Assembly: GCA_003164495.1 (NCBI GenBank)
Contig: PLTN01000167.1
Coordinates: forward strand, 110,955-174,954
Direction of reading: 5' to 3'
DNA: 64,000 nt
Source: Vulcanimicrobiota bacterium
Lineage (GTDB): Bacteria; Vulcanimicrobiota; Vulcanimicrobiia; Vulcanimicrobiales; Vulcanimicrobiaceae
A program made the translations under genes and the position numbers. Positions 46,712-55,656 of the stretch are shown piece by piece (positions within the stretch are counted from its first letter, which is position 1; the number at the start of each line of letters is the position of its first letter). The notes under the pieces are model-generated. The model was not told where the DNA came from. It did not search any database and was given only the letters and a program-made list of their open reading frames with translations.

Positions 46712-48105
46712 GCCGGCGAGTGGAATAAGAATTCGGCTGCGGTCTTGGCAACGATCGAGGCGTCCATGAGCAACCCCCAACTCTGGATGTAAAACAGATC
46801 GTGCCGCAAGACGTCGGCGGCATCGTCGGGCGTCAACAAGCGTTGCATGTACAACTGCGACCAGCCGGTAATGCCCGGCTTCACCAGATGACGCTCGGCG
46901 TAATGCGGGATGCCGGCTTCGAAACGCGCCACGTATTCGGGCATTTCGGGTCGCGGCCCGACGATCGACATGTCTCCACGGAACACGTTGAGCAGCTGGG
47001 GCAACTCGTCGATGCTCAGCCTCCGCAACACGGCGCCGACGCGCGTAATGCGCGGATCGTTCCGCTGCGCCCAACCGTTGCCGAGCGAATGCCGTACGAC
47101 CATCGAGCGAAATTTGAGCATTTCGAACGGCGCTCCGTCGCGGCCGATGCGCTCGTGGCGGAAGAAGATCGGACCACCGGTTTCGAGGAACACGGCCGCC
47201 GCTGCGGCGGCCATGACCGGGGCAGAGACGATCAGCATAATCGTCGCGACAGTCAGGTCGAAGATCCGCTTCAACGTCGCACCCGCCGCCGTGCGAATGC
47301 GCAACGGGTGCGGGGCCAACAACGCGCCACGCCCGTCGTCGTCGATCTCGAACCGGCACACGCCGGCCAGCAGCGGATCGAGGACGATGCGCACCTCGAT
47401 GCCCGCACCTTCGGCCGCAGAAATCAACGTGCCGAGAACCTCGGGCGGAGGAACCGTCGTCAAGTAGAGCGCCGTACAGTCGCGTTCGCGGCAGCGTTCG
47501 ATCAAGGTTGCGGCATCGGTGCGCGTGGCGGGCAAGAGGCCGCCGAGTTGCACGACGCTCGTCGCGGCCGGATTGATGCGCCCGCGCGCCCATGCGTCCG
47601 GCAGTTCGCCGGCGAACGCGATGCGGCGCGGCGTGCGCGCGTCGGTCCGCGAGCGGTAGACGTGAGCGAGAGCGCGCGCGCTGCCGATCAGGATCGTCGC
47701 AAGGATCGCGGCCAAGACCAGCACCATCCGCGATCCGGTCAGCGCCGGCACGAGGGTGAACAGAAAGAATTGCGGCACGATGCCGACGACCAAGGCAGCC
47801 GCGACGATGTAGACTTCGTCACGCACGCTCATGGCGTACGAGACGCGGTATAAGCCGAACGCGGTGAAGAGGACCATCCACAGCGCGACGAACACGACCG
47901 GCGCGAGGAGGAAGGAGCGCCAGAGCGCGTCCACGTCGCCGACTCGAAAGACGATCGCCTCGGCCAATCCGGCTGCCAGGAGGAACATCGCGAGGTCGGC
48001 CGCTGCGAAGGCGAGACCGGCATACGTATTGTACCGGCGCGCGCGGATCGCATGGCATGCGGGCGCTTGCGACCCGTCGAGCAGGTTCGTCATCGCGTTA
48101 TTCAT
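46708..48105 (-). CDS. exopolysaccharide polyprenyl glycosylphosphotransferase (WbaP/WcaJ-type)
   Basis: KRIFDLTVATIMLIVSAPVMAAAAAAVFLETGGPIFFRHERIGRDGAPFEMLKFRSMV...RRLSIDELPQLLNVFRGDMSIVGPRPEMPEYV. Confidence 0.92.
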   Translation of the reverse strand: MNNAMTNLLDGSQAPACHAIRARRYNTYAGLAFAAADLAMFLLAAGLAEAIVFRVGDVDALWRSFLLAPVVFVALWMVLFTAFGLYRVSYAMSVRDEVYIVAAALVVGIVPQFFLFTLVPALTGSRMVLVLAAILATILIGSARALAHVYRSRTDARTPRRIAFAGELPDAWARGRINPAATSVVQLGGLLPATRTDAATLIERCRERDCTALYLTTVPPPEVLGTLISAAEGAGIEVRIVLDPLLAGVCRFEIDDDGRGALLAPHPLRIRTAAGATLKRIFDLTVATIMLIVSAPVMAAAAAAVFLETGGPIFFRHERIGRDGAPFEMLKFRSMVVRHSLGNGWAQRNDPRITRVGAVLRRLSIDELPQLLNVFRGDMSIVGPRPEMPEYVARFEAGIPHYAERHLVKPGITGWSQLYMQRLLTPDDAADVLRHDLFYIQSWGLLMDASIVAKTAAEFLFHSPA

Positions 48106-49268
48106 GCGAACGCGTAACGCCGCCCCGCAACGGCGACCGAGAGCGCGTCGACGACGTCATGGACATCGGTGTCCGACATACCTGGAAAGAGCGGCAATGA
48201 CAGCAGCGTCGTCCAGACCCGATCCGTTACCGGCAGCGGACGCGCGTACTCGCTATAGATCGAGAACTGGGTGGAGGGGATGTAGTGGACGCTCGTTCCG
48301 ATGTTCGCCTCGCGCATCGCGATCGCGACCGTATCGCGGGTGATGAACGCGTTCGGCTGAATGCTCACCGGGAAGAAGCACCAGCTATGGCGATCGGCGG
48401 GCCCGATACGGCCCATGGCGGCCGCCTCGACGCCGGCGATCCCGTCGATCGCGGCGAGGTACGTCGCGGCGATCTCTTCGCGCCGCTGTTGCATCTCATA
48501 AAATCGGTCCAACTGGCCAAGCGCGAGCGCCGCCGAGAGGTCCGGCATGTTGTACTTGAAGCCGAGGGCCGAGACGTCGTAGCGCCACGTCCCGCCGGCG
48601 GTGTAGCGCTTCCAGGCGTCGCGATCCATACCGTGGAGCGCGAGCAAACGCACGGATTCGGCGATGCGATCGTCGTTCGTGAGCAGCATGCCGCCCTCTG
48701 CGCTGGTCACGTTCTTCGTTGCGTAAAAGCTGAAGACGGCCGCATCGGATCCGGCACTTCCCGGCCAATGCCCGGCATCGATCGTTCCAACACCCAGAGC
48801 GGCGTCTTCGATGACGACGATCCCGCGCGCGTGGGCGTAGGCGTAAACGGTTTGGTTGTCCAGCGGCCGGCCGGCATACGGCATCGTGACGATCGCCTTC
48901 GTGCGTTTGGTGATCAACGGCTCGATCGTCGCGACGCTGCTGCACAGCGTATCCGGCTCGACGTCGCAGAAGACCGGCGTGGCGCCGCAATGGCGAACGC
49001 AATGAGCGGCGGAGACGAACGAGAGCGCGGGCAAGATCACCTCATCGCCTGGTCCGACGCCGTACGCGACGAGAGCCAGATGCAGCCCGGCCGTTGCGCT
49101 GTTGACGCCGACGGCATTGCGCACGCCGCACATCGCGGCCATCCGTTCCTCGAACGCGCGTACCTTTGGTCCGGTGGTGAGCCAGCCGTTACGGAGCGAT
49201 TCGCCGACGAGCTCGATCGTGTGCTCGTCGATGTCGGGCCGGAAGTAGGGCAAGAATGTCTTTCGCAT
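48102..49268 (-). CDS. DegT/DnrJ/EryC1/StrS-family aminotransferase
   Basis: FLPYFRPDIDEHTIELVGESLRNGWLTTGPKVRAFEE; VVIEDAALGVGT; FSFYATKNVTSAEGGMLLT. Confidence 0.92.
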   Translation of the reverse strand: MRKTFLPYFRPDIDEHTIELVGESLRNGWLTTGPKVRAFEERMAAMCGVRNAVGVNSATAGLHLALVAYGVGPGDEVILPALSFVSAAHCVRHCGATPVFCDVEPDTLCSSVATIEPLITKRTKAIVTMPYAGRPLDNQTVYAYAHARGIVVIEDAALGVGTIDAGHWPGSAGSDAAVFSFYATKNVTSAEGGMLLTNDDRIAESVRLLALHGMDRDAWKRYTAGGTWRYDVSALGFKYNMPDLSAALALGQLDRFYEMQQRREEIAATYLAAIDGIAGVEAAAMGRIGPADRHSWCFFPVSIQPNAFITRDTVAIAMREANIGTSVHYIPSTQFSIYSEYARPLPVTDRVWTTLLSLPLFPGMSDTDVHDVVDALSVAVAGRRYAFA

Positions 49269-49331
49269 GCTATAGGCTAACGTGCCGGCGTCCGGTGCGC
49301 CGAGATGCGCGGGTCCTGGCCGTGTAGGACG

Positions 49332-50462
49332 TTAAGCGATGGCGAGCTGCGGCGCGGGTGTCCAATGCGCCCCGGGCGTGAAGCTCGGCACGAGCGATCC
49401 GATGATCTGGACGACGCCGTCCGCGTCGTCCCTGCGGGCAGCTGCGAACAAGCGCATCATCGCCGTTTCGAAGGATCCGAATTCGAGCCGCCGCTGGGGT
49501 GCGACGAACACGCGATCGATGGTCGAGGCCGCAACGCCCTCCTCGGCCGTCAAGAGTTCCTCGTAAAGCTTCTCGCCCGGACGCAAGCCGCTTTCGACGA
49601 TCGGTATTTCGGTGTGGGGTTCGCGGCCGAGTGCCCGGCACAAGCGCTCCGCAATCGCCTCGATCGCGATCGGTTCGCCCATATCGAGGACGCACACGCT
49701 ACCGCCGCGCGCCGAGGTACCGGCGGCCAAGATGAGCGATACCGCTTCAGGGATCGTCATGAAATAGCGTTTCATGCGCCGATCCGTGATCCTCAACGGT
49801 CCGCCGCGCAGGATCTGCTCGGCAAAAATCGGCACGACGCTGCCGCGGCTACCGAGCACGTTCCCGAAGCGCACCGCGACAAACTCGGTCGCGCAGTTTG
49901 CGCCGGCCGACTGACAGATCGTCTCGGCGAGCCGTTTGGTCGCACCCATGACGTTGGTGGGGTTCACGGCTTTATCGGTTGAGACCATTACGAACTTGGC
50001 GACGGATGCCGCCGCCGCCGCGATCGCCAGCACGCGCGTGCCGAGGACGTTGTTGCGTACGGCTTCGCACACGTTTTCCTCGCACATCGTGACGTGCTTG
50101 TGGGCGGCGGCGTGGAACACGATCGTCGGCCGTTCGGCGGCGAACACGCTGCGAATGCGGGTCGCATCGGCCACGTCGGCCAGAACCGTACGGATGCGGT
50201 TGGCCGGCAGAATCGTCGCGATTTCCCCGGCAATCGTGAATAAGGAGCCTTCCCCGTGTCCGAGCAGGATCAAGCGGCGCGGTTCCAGCCGCGCGACTTG
50301 GCGGCACAGTTCGCTGCCGATCGACCCCCCGGCCCCGGTAATGAGCACCGTTGCCCCGCGCAGATAGCGAGCCGCATCGCGCACGTCGGCCAAGACTTCG
50401 GGCCGGCCGAGCAATTGTTGGGGCGTGAGCGCTTCAAGCGCCGCAGATGCTGCAGCAGTCAC
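49332..50462 (-). CDS. CapD/FlaA1-type nucleoside-diphosphate sugar epimerase/dehydratase
   Basis: ATVLITGAGGSIGSELCRQVARLEPRRLILLGHGEGSLFTI...FHAAAHKHVTMCEENVCEAVRNNVLGT...MVSTDKAVNPTNVMGATKR. Confidence 0.92.
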   Translation of the reverse strand: MTAAASAALEALTPQQLLGRPEVLADVRDAARYLRGATVLITGAGGSIGSELCRQVARLEPRRLILLGHGEGSLFTIAGEIATILPANRIRTVLADVADATRIRSVFAAERPTIVFHAAAHKHVTMCEENVCEAVRNNVLGTRVLAIAAAAASVAKFVMVSTDKAVNPTNVMGATKRLAETICQSAGANCATEFVAVRFGNVLGSRGSVVPIFAEQILRGGPLRITDRRMKRYFMTIPEAVSLILAAGTSARGGSVCVLDMGEPIAIEAIAERLCRALGREPHTEIPIVESGLRPGEKLYEELLTAEEGVAASTIDRVFVAPQRRLEFGSFETAMMRLFAAARRDDADGVVQIIGSLVPSFTPGAHWTPAPQLAIA

Positions 50463-51790
50463 AGCAACACGATCCGTTCGCGGCCCACGTCGACCGAACG
50501 CGTCGCGTTGCGCGTATCGACGACGAGTTGCGACGACTGGACGAGCTGCTCCCAGTCGATACCGTCGTGATCGGTGAGGATCACCGCACAATCTGCACTT
50601 GAGAGCGTGTCGTGGTCAAGTGGGACCGAAACCCGCCGCGTACCATCCGGCCAGCCGACGCTCGGCACGAGCGGATCGTGAAAGACGACGCGCGCCCCGT
50701 CGCGTTCGAGCGCGGTCGCTAGCTGAAGTGCGGGCGAGGCGAATGTGTCGGCGACGTTGGGCTTGTACGCGATGCCGACGAGCAGTACGGTGGCGCCGCG
50801 CACGGCTTTGCCCGCGCCGTTCAAGGCGCGCGCGACCTTGTCGCGCACGAAGGTCGGCATGGCCGCGTTGACGTCGCCGGCAGCATCGAGGAGATGCGCT
50901 GAGGCATGATGCTTGCGCGCAACCCACGATAAATAATGTGCGTCATCGGGCACGCCGCTGCCGCCGACCCCGGGACCCGGATCGAAGCGCATCATGCCGA
51001 ACGGCTTCGTATTCGCGGCATCGATGACGTCCCACACGTTGATCGCCAAGTGGTCGCAGAGTATGGCCAGTTCGTTCACCAAGGCGATGTTGACCGCGCG
51101 GAAGGTGTTCTCGAAGACCTTGGACAGCTCGGCAACCCGGGGATCGGCGATCACGATGACCGAAGTGGAAAAGAGCTCGTAGAAGGCCCCCGCGACGATT
51201 CCGCATTCGGCGGTGACGCCGGCAACGATGCGCGCCGTATTGCCCGTACGGAAGCGGGCATTACCCGGGTCCGCGCGCTCCGGCGCGATCGCAACGAAGT
51301 AGTCGCGGCCGAGAGTCAGCGGCGATGCCGACAAGGCCGGCAGCAAGACGTCGTTGGTCAAACCCGGATACGTCCCGTTTTCTAGAACGACCAGGTGACC
51401 GGGCCGCAAGCGGCGCGTTATCTCTTCGCACACCTGGCGCACGGGTCCGAAATCGGGCGTCTTGGCATGGTCCAGCGGCGACGGGATGCACACTACGATC
51501 ACGTCGCATTCGGAGATCGCGTCCATACTGGCGGTGACGTGCAGCCGTTCATCGGAAACGACGCCGATCACGTCGCGGTCGTCGACGTTGCGTAAGTAAT
51601 TCGAGCCTTGCGAGAGCTGTGCGACGCGCACCGCATCGCGATCGATGCCCGTGACGTGCAGTCCGGCCTTGGCGGCGTCGACCGCGAACGGCAGGCCGAC
51701 CCGACCCATCCCGATCACGGCGACACGGGCTTGGCTGTTGCGTATCCGCTCGACGAGCCAGTCGCGAGTGCTTGGCGCGGGCGCGATCAT
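50459..51790 (-). CDS. nucleotide-sugar dehydrogenase (UDP-glucose/UDP-ManNAc dehydrogenase family)
   Basis: VAVIGMGRVGLPFAVDAAKAGLHVTGIDRD; VLENGTYPGLTNDVLLPAL; GPGVGGSGVPDDAHYL; GIAYKPNVADTFASPAL. Confidence 0.92.
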   Translation of the reverse strand: MIAPAPSTRDWLVERIRNSQARVAVIGMGRVGLPFAVDAAKAGLHVTGIDRDAVRVAQLSQGSNYLRNVDDRDVIGVVSDERLHVTASMDAISECDVIVVCIPSPLDHAKTPDFGPVRQVCEEITRRLRPGHLVVLENGTYPGLTNDVLLPALSASPLTLGRDYFVAIAPERADPGNARFRTGNTARIVAGVTAECGIVAGAFYELFSTSVIVIADPRVAELSKVFENTFRAVNIALVNELAILCDHLAINVWDVIDAANTKPFGMMRFDPGPGVGGSGVPDDAHYLSWVARKHHASAHLLDAAGDVNAAMPTFVRDKVARALNGAGKAVRGATVLLVGIAYKPNVADTFASPALQLATALERDGARVVFHDPLVPSVGWPDGTRRVSVPLDHDTLSSADCAVILTDHDGIDWEQLVQSSQLVVDTRNATRSVDVGRERIVLL

Positions 51791-52188
51791 TGGATCACGA
51801 TCGCGGCGGTGCCGGGGGCCAAAACAGCGGGTACCGTCCCGGCAAAGTGCAGGTGCCCGCCGTCGGCGATTGAGCCGCCAGCCAATAGCACCGACCGGTA
51901 GCCGGAGAGCGGCCAGGGCACGCTTCCGTTGCCGGCCGGGTTCACCACCGCGGCACACGGCCCGACCGGTGCGCGGGCGACGTAGCAGCGGGCGAACTCA
52001 CGAACGTACGTGCCGCCGCGCCGTAGCGTTTCGATGTCGCCCGTGGCCGTTTCACGCGGCGCCAAGGCAACCAGGCTCGTTTCCGGATAGACGAGTACGC
52101 CGGAGGGCGCCGAACGGAGCGCCTCCTGTAAGACGCTGTACTCCGGTTCGTAGGCCAGAAGAAACTGCGGTCTCTTTCGATTCTTCAT
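51787..52188 (-). CDS. hypothetical protein in EPS locus
   Basis: 133 aa ORF with ATGA overlap to dehydrogenase gene; no recognised family. Confidence 0.5.
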   Translation of the reverse strand: MKNRKRPQFLLAYEPEYSVLQEALRSAPSGVLVYPETSLVALAPRETATGDIETLRRGGTYVREFARCYVARAPVGPCAAVVNPAGNGSVPWPLSGYRSVLLAGGSIADGGHLHFAGTVPAVLAPGTAAIVIQ

Positions 52189-52323
52189 CTCTGCACGAGC
52201 ATAGCGGAGCAGGAAGGCGGGGGCGAATAGTGATCGTCCGGACGTTTAGGGCCGCAGGTCCCCGTGCGGGAGGCAGGTGCGCTCAAGCGAGAGACGGTCC
52301 GGCTATCGCATTATTACGTCAAT

Positions 52324-53433
52324 ATGCATGTCGTACACATCGTTCCGACCCTCGCCGGCGGAGGAGCGGAGACGCTCGTCCGCTCGATCGTCCCGCGGCT
52401 GGCCGCGAAAGACATGCGGCTCAGCGTGATCTCGATCTACCCGGCAGATCTCGATGCGCGGGAACGCGCCCTCCTCGGCGTGCCGTTGTACGAGATGCAC
52501 CGGAGCGGCGCCGCGGACGGGCCGCGCGCGTTCGCGCAGACCGTCGAGTTGTTGCGCAAGTTAGCTCCCGATATCGTGCACGGGCACGTGCACACCGGCA
52601 AGTACTTTGGCCGCTTGGCAGCGTTCGCCGCCGGCGTTCCGCATGTGATATATACGGAACATCATCCGCGGCCGGAACACACGGTTGCCCAACGGGTTGC
52701 CGATGCCATGATGCGCAAGCGCACCGGCGCCGTCATCGCGTTTCACGAACGCCAGCGCCAGGAAATCGCCCGGCGCGATGGGATCCCGATCGAGCGTATC
52801 GCCATCGTCCCAAACGGGATCGAACACGCCGCTCCGGCGAGCGATGACGCCCGCACGCGGGCCAGGGAGGCGCTCGGCATCGGTTTCGGCACCTTCGTGG
52901 TGTTGTTTGCCGGGCGCCTCGCGGAGCAAAAGTTCCCTGAGCTCGCGATCGATGCGTTTGCGGAACTCCCGCCTTCGTTGCACCGGCGCGATCTCTTACT
53001 GATCGCCGGTGACGGGCCGCTCGCCGCGAGCCTCGCGGCGCGTTGCGCGCCGCTCGGGGGAAGCGTTCGTTTGTTGGGTTATCGGCGGGACATGGGCGAC
53101 CTGTACGCGGCTGCCGACGCATTTCTGATGACATCGCGCTATGAAGCGATGCCGTTGGCTCCGATCGAGGCGATGAGCCAAGGTGTTCCCGCAGTTACCA
53201 CTCCGTGGGAGGGCGCGGAAGAGATCGTGCGCGACCGGGAAGGCGGGTTCGTGACGGAATCGTTCGACAAGCACCAACTTGCTGCGGCACTCGCATTGCT
53301 GCGCGACTTCCCCGAATGCCGCCGGACACTCTCCGAGCGCGCTGCAACCCTCGCCCGCTCGTCGTACGACATCGGTCTCACGGTAACGCGTCATCGGGAT
53401 CTCTATACGTCGGTGGCCGGGGTGTGCGCATGA
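52324..53433 (+). CDS. glycosyltransferase family 4
   Basis: MHVVHIVPTLAGGGAETLVRSIVPRLA...FVVLFAGRLAEQKFPELAIDAF...MPLAPIEAMSQGVPAVTTPWEGAEEIV. Confidence 0.92.
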   Translation: MHVVHIVPTLAGGGAETLVRSIVPRLAAKDMRLSVISIYPADLDARERALLGVPLYEMHRSGAADGPRAFAQTVELLRKLAPDIVHGHVHTGKYFGRLAAFAAGVPHVIYTEHHPRPEHTVAQRVADAMMRKRTGAVIAFHERQRQEIARRDGIPIERIAIVPNGIEHAAPASDDARTRAREALGIGFGTFVVLFAGRLAEQKFPELAIDAFAELPPSLHRRDLLLIAGDGPLAASLAARCAPLGGSVRLLGYRRDMGDLYAAADAFLMTSRYEAMPLAPIEAMSQGVPAVTTPWEGAEEIVRDREGGFVTESFDKHQLAAALALLRDFPECRRTLSERAATLARSSYDIGLTVTRHRDLYTSVAGVCA

Positions 53434-53939
53434 ACTTCCAATTGGCCATGAGCTTCATCAGTAATGCCCCGGCTGCGCTGCTCGAGCTCCTGCGCACGCA
53501 GGTTGTCGACTACACGATCGAGCGGCGCAAGCTCGCCGCTTGCGGCGAGGGCTGCTACATCCCATGCAGCACGTCGATGCGTTTTGCCGAGAAGATCCAT
53601 CTCGGCGAGCGCGTGACGGTCGGACCGCATAACCGCTTGTGGGCATCGGAGCACGCCGTCATCGATATCGGAGACGACGTCCTCTTCGGTCCCGGGGTGA
53701 CGATCCTCACCGCGACGCACGTGACGGATAATCCGGACCTCGCAATCGTCGCGCAAGGCGCGATCGAAAGCGACGTTCGGATCGGACGGGGCGCTTGGCT
53801 CGGAGCAAATACGGTGATCATGCCCGGGGTCGAGATCGGCGTTGGGGCCGTCGTCGGCGCGGGCGCCATCGTCACGCGCAGCGTCGAAGCACACACGATC
53901 GTGACCGGCGTTCCGGCACGCCCGTTGCGGAGCATCTAG
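53430..53939 (+). CDS. left-handed beta-helix (hexapeptide) acyltransferase, maltose acetyltransferase-like
   Basis: IGDDVLFGPGVTILTATHVT...IGRGAWLGANTVIMPGVEIGVGAVVGAGAIVTRSVEAHTIVTGVPARPL. Confidence 0.9.
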   Translation: MNFQLAMSFISNAPAALLELLRTQVVDYTIERRKLAACGEGCYIPCSTSMRFAEKIHLGERVTVGPHNRLWASEHAVIDIGDDVLFGPGVTILTATHVTDNPDLAIVAQGAIESDVRIGRGAWLGANTVIMPGVEIGVGAVVGAGAIVTRSVEAHTIVTGVPARPLRSI

Positions 53940-53943
53940 GCCG

Positions 53944-55155
53944 ATGCGTCTCGCATACATTACCACTCACTTCCCGTTCGGTCACGACGAGACGTTTTTC
54001 GAGCCGGAGGTTCGTTCGCTTGCGCAAGCGGTCGAGCAGCTCTACGTCATGCCGGTGCGCCCACGCCGGCCGCACTCGGCGTTTGGCGAGCTGGGGGCGG
54101 TCGACGTTTACCTGCCCGCAGGGGGACTCGCAACCTGGAGTCTCGCGATCCAGGAATTCACCCGGGACCCGAAAGCGGCTCTGGCAGCCTTCGCCATGAT
54201 TGCCGGCCCCAGTTACCGTCCTGCGGCGAAGCTCAAGAACCTGTTGCTTTTTCCCAAAGCACTCGCCACGGCGCACGTCTTGCGGCGCATCGGCGTCGAT
54301 CACATTCACGCCCAGTGGATCACGACGACGGCTACGGTCGCGCTGATCGCGGCGCATTTGCTCGACATTCCCTGGAGTTGCACGGCGCACCAGCACGACA
54401 TCTTTTTCGATAATCTGATCCCGAAGAAGGTCGCGGATGCGTCGTTCGTACGCGTGATCTCTCGCCGTAATGCGGAGTTCCTGATCGCTTTGGCCGGGAA
54501 GGGTTCGCGACTGCACACGCACGTCGTACACCTCGGTGTCGACGTCCCCGACGGTTATCTCCAGCGCATCGGTTCGGGACCCGTCCGAATGCTTTGCGCC
54601 GCGCGCTTCGCTTCTTCGAAGGGCCATCGGTACCTGATTGCTGCCTTGCAACAGCTGAAGAGCCGCGGTGTCGAGTTCCATTGCGACTTTGCCGGCGCCG
54701 GTGAATTGGATGCCGCGTTGCGCGAGCAGATCGCTGCGGCCGGGCTCGAGCAAGAGATCGAGTTACGGGGCGTGGTGCAGCACGAGCAAATCGTCAGGGA
54801 ATTGAACGGTGCCTGCTACGATATCGCGGTACTGGCGAGCACGGAGAAGCCCGGCGAACACGAGGGCATACCGGTCGCGCTCATGGAGGCGATGGCGGCG
54901 GCCGTGCCGTGTGTCACCACCGATACGGGCAGCAACAACGAACTGATCGACGAGACCTGCGGCATATTGGTCCCCCAACGGGATCCAACCGCCCTAGCGG
55001 ACGCCATCGAATCACTCGCGAGCGCACCGGAAAAACGCCGGCTGCTGGGGCGTCATGCGCATGCTCGCGTGCGGGATGCCTTCGAAACGAAGCGGACCAC
55101 CACGGAATTGTTGCTGCTGCTCGGCTGCAGTTCGCTCATGCCGACGTCCGTTTGA
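53944..55155 (+). CDS. glycosyltransferase family 4
   Basis: MRLAYITTHFPFGHDETFFEPEVRSLAQ...VRMLCAARFASSKGHRYLIAALQQL...EHEGIPVALMEAMAAAVPCVTTDTGSNNELI. Confidence 0.9.
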   Translation: MRLAYITTHFPFGHDETFFEPEVRSLAQAVEQLYVMPVRPRRPHSAFGELGAVDVYLPAGGLATWSLAIQEFTRDPKAALAAFAMIAGPSYRPAAKLKNLLLFPKALATAHVLRRIGVDHIHAQWITTTATVALIAAHLLDIPWSCTAHQHDIFFDNLIPKKVADASFVRVISRRNAEFLIALAGKGSRLHTHVVHLGVDVPDGYLQRIGSGPVRMLCAARFASSKGHRYLIAALQQLKSRGVEFHCDFAGAGELDAALREQIAAAGLEQEIELRGVVQHEQIVRELNGACYDIAVLASTEKPGEHEGIPVALMEAMAAAVPCVTTDTGSNNELIDETCGILVPQRDPTALADAIESLASAPEKRRLLGRHAHARVRDAFETKRTTTELLLLLGCSSLMPTSV

Positions 55156-55256
55156 CACCGGCACAAAGGTCCTTATCCGGCCGTTCCTAGGCCCCACGTA
55201 ATGCTCCGTCTGCTTCGGTTACCTTCAGGACATCGCCATCATACTTTGGAGGTAAC

Positions 55257-55640
55257 GTGCGACAATCTTTACTCCGCGCCGTAGGCGCTATGGTCGGCTG
55301 CATCGCCGTCGGAACGGCCTGTTCAGGCGGGGGCTCGACGAGCGGAGCGGCGCCGGCGGGCATCATCCCGGCGGCTGTCGTCACGGCTGCACCAACGGTT
55401 GCGGCATCTCCGGCGGCTGTCGTCACGGCTGCACCAACGGTTGCGGCATCTGTCGCACCGACAGCGATCCCGACCATCGCAGCGACGCCGACGCCGACGG
55501 CGACACCGACCGCAAAGCCGACGGCGACACCGACCGCGACGCCGACCGCAAAGCCGACGGCAGCACCGACCGCAACGCCGACGCCGGTGCCCACGCCCAC
55601 TGCAACACCGACCGCGTCGGTCATCATCACGCCGTCATAG
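55257..55640 (+). CDS. secreted/lipoprotein-like low-complexity Ala/Thr/Pro repeat protein
   Basis: GTG start after GGAGG; signal VGAMVGCIAVGTACSGGG; tandem PAAVVTAAPTVAAS and TPTATPTAKPTA repeats. Confidence 0.65.
   Translation: MRQSLLRAVGAMVGCIAVGTACSGGGSTSGAAPAGIIPAAVVTAAPTVAASPAAVVTAAPTVAASVAPTAIPTIAATPTPTATPTAKPTATPTATPTAKPTAAPTATPTPVPTPTATPTASVIITPS
55368..55451 (+). repeat. perfect 42-bp tandem duplication (2 copies) coding PAAVVTAAPTVAAS
   Basis: ccggcggctgtcgtcacggctgcaccaacggttgcggcatct at 55368-55409 and 55410-55451. Confidence 0.9.
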
Positions 55641-55656
55641 GAACGAGGTCAAAATA

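Noticed and set aside
55187-55630. Minus-strand ORF rich in GVAVGVGVAVG repeats
   Set aside because: It is the antisense reading of the Thr/Pro/Ala repeat gene at 55257-55640; the plus strand has the RBS and signal peptide
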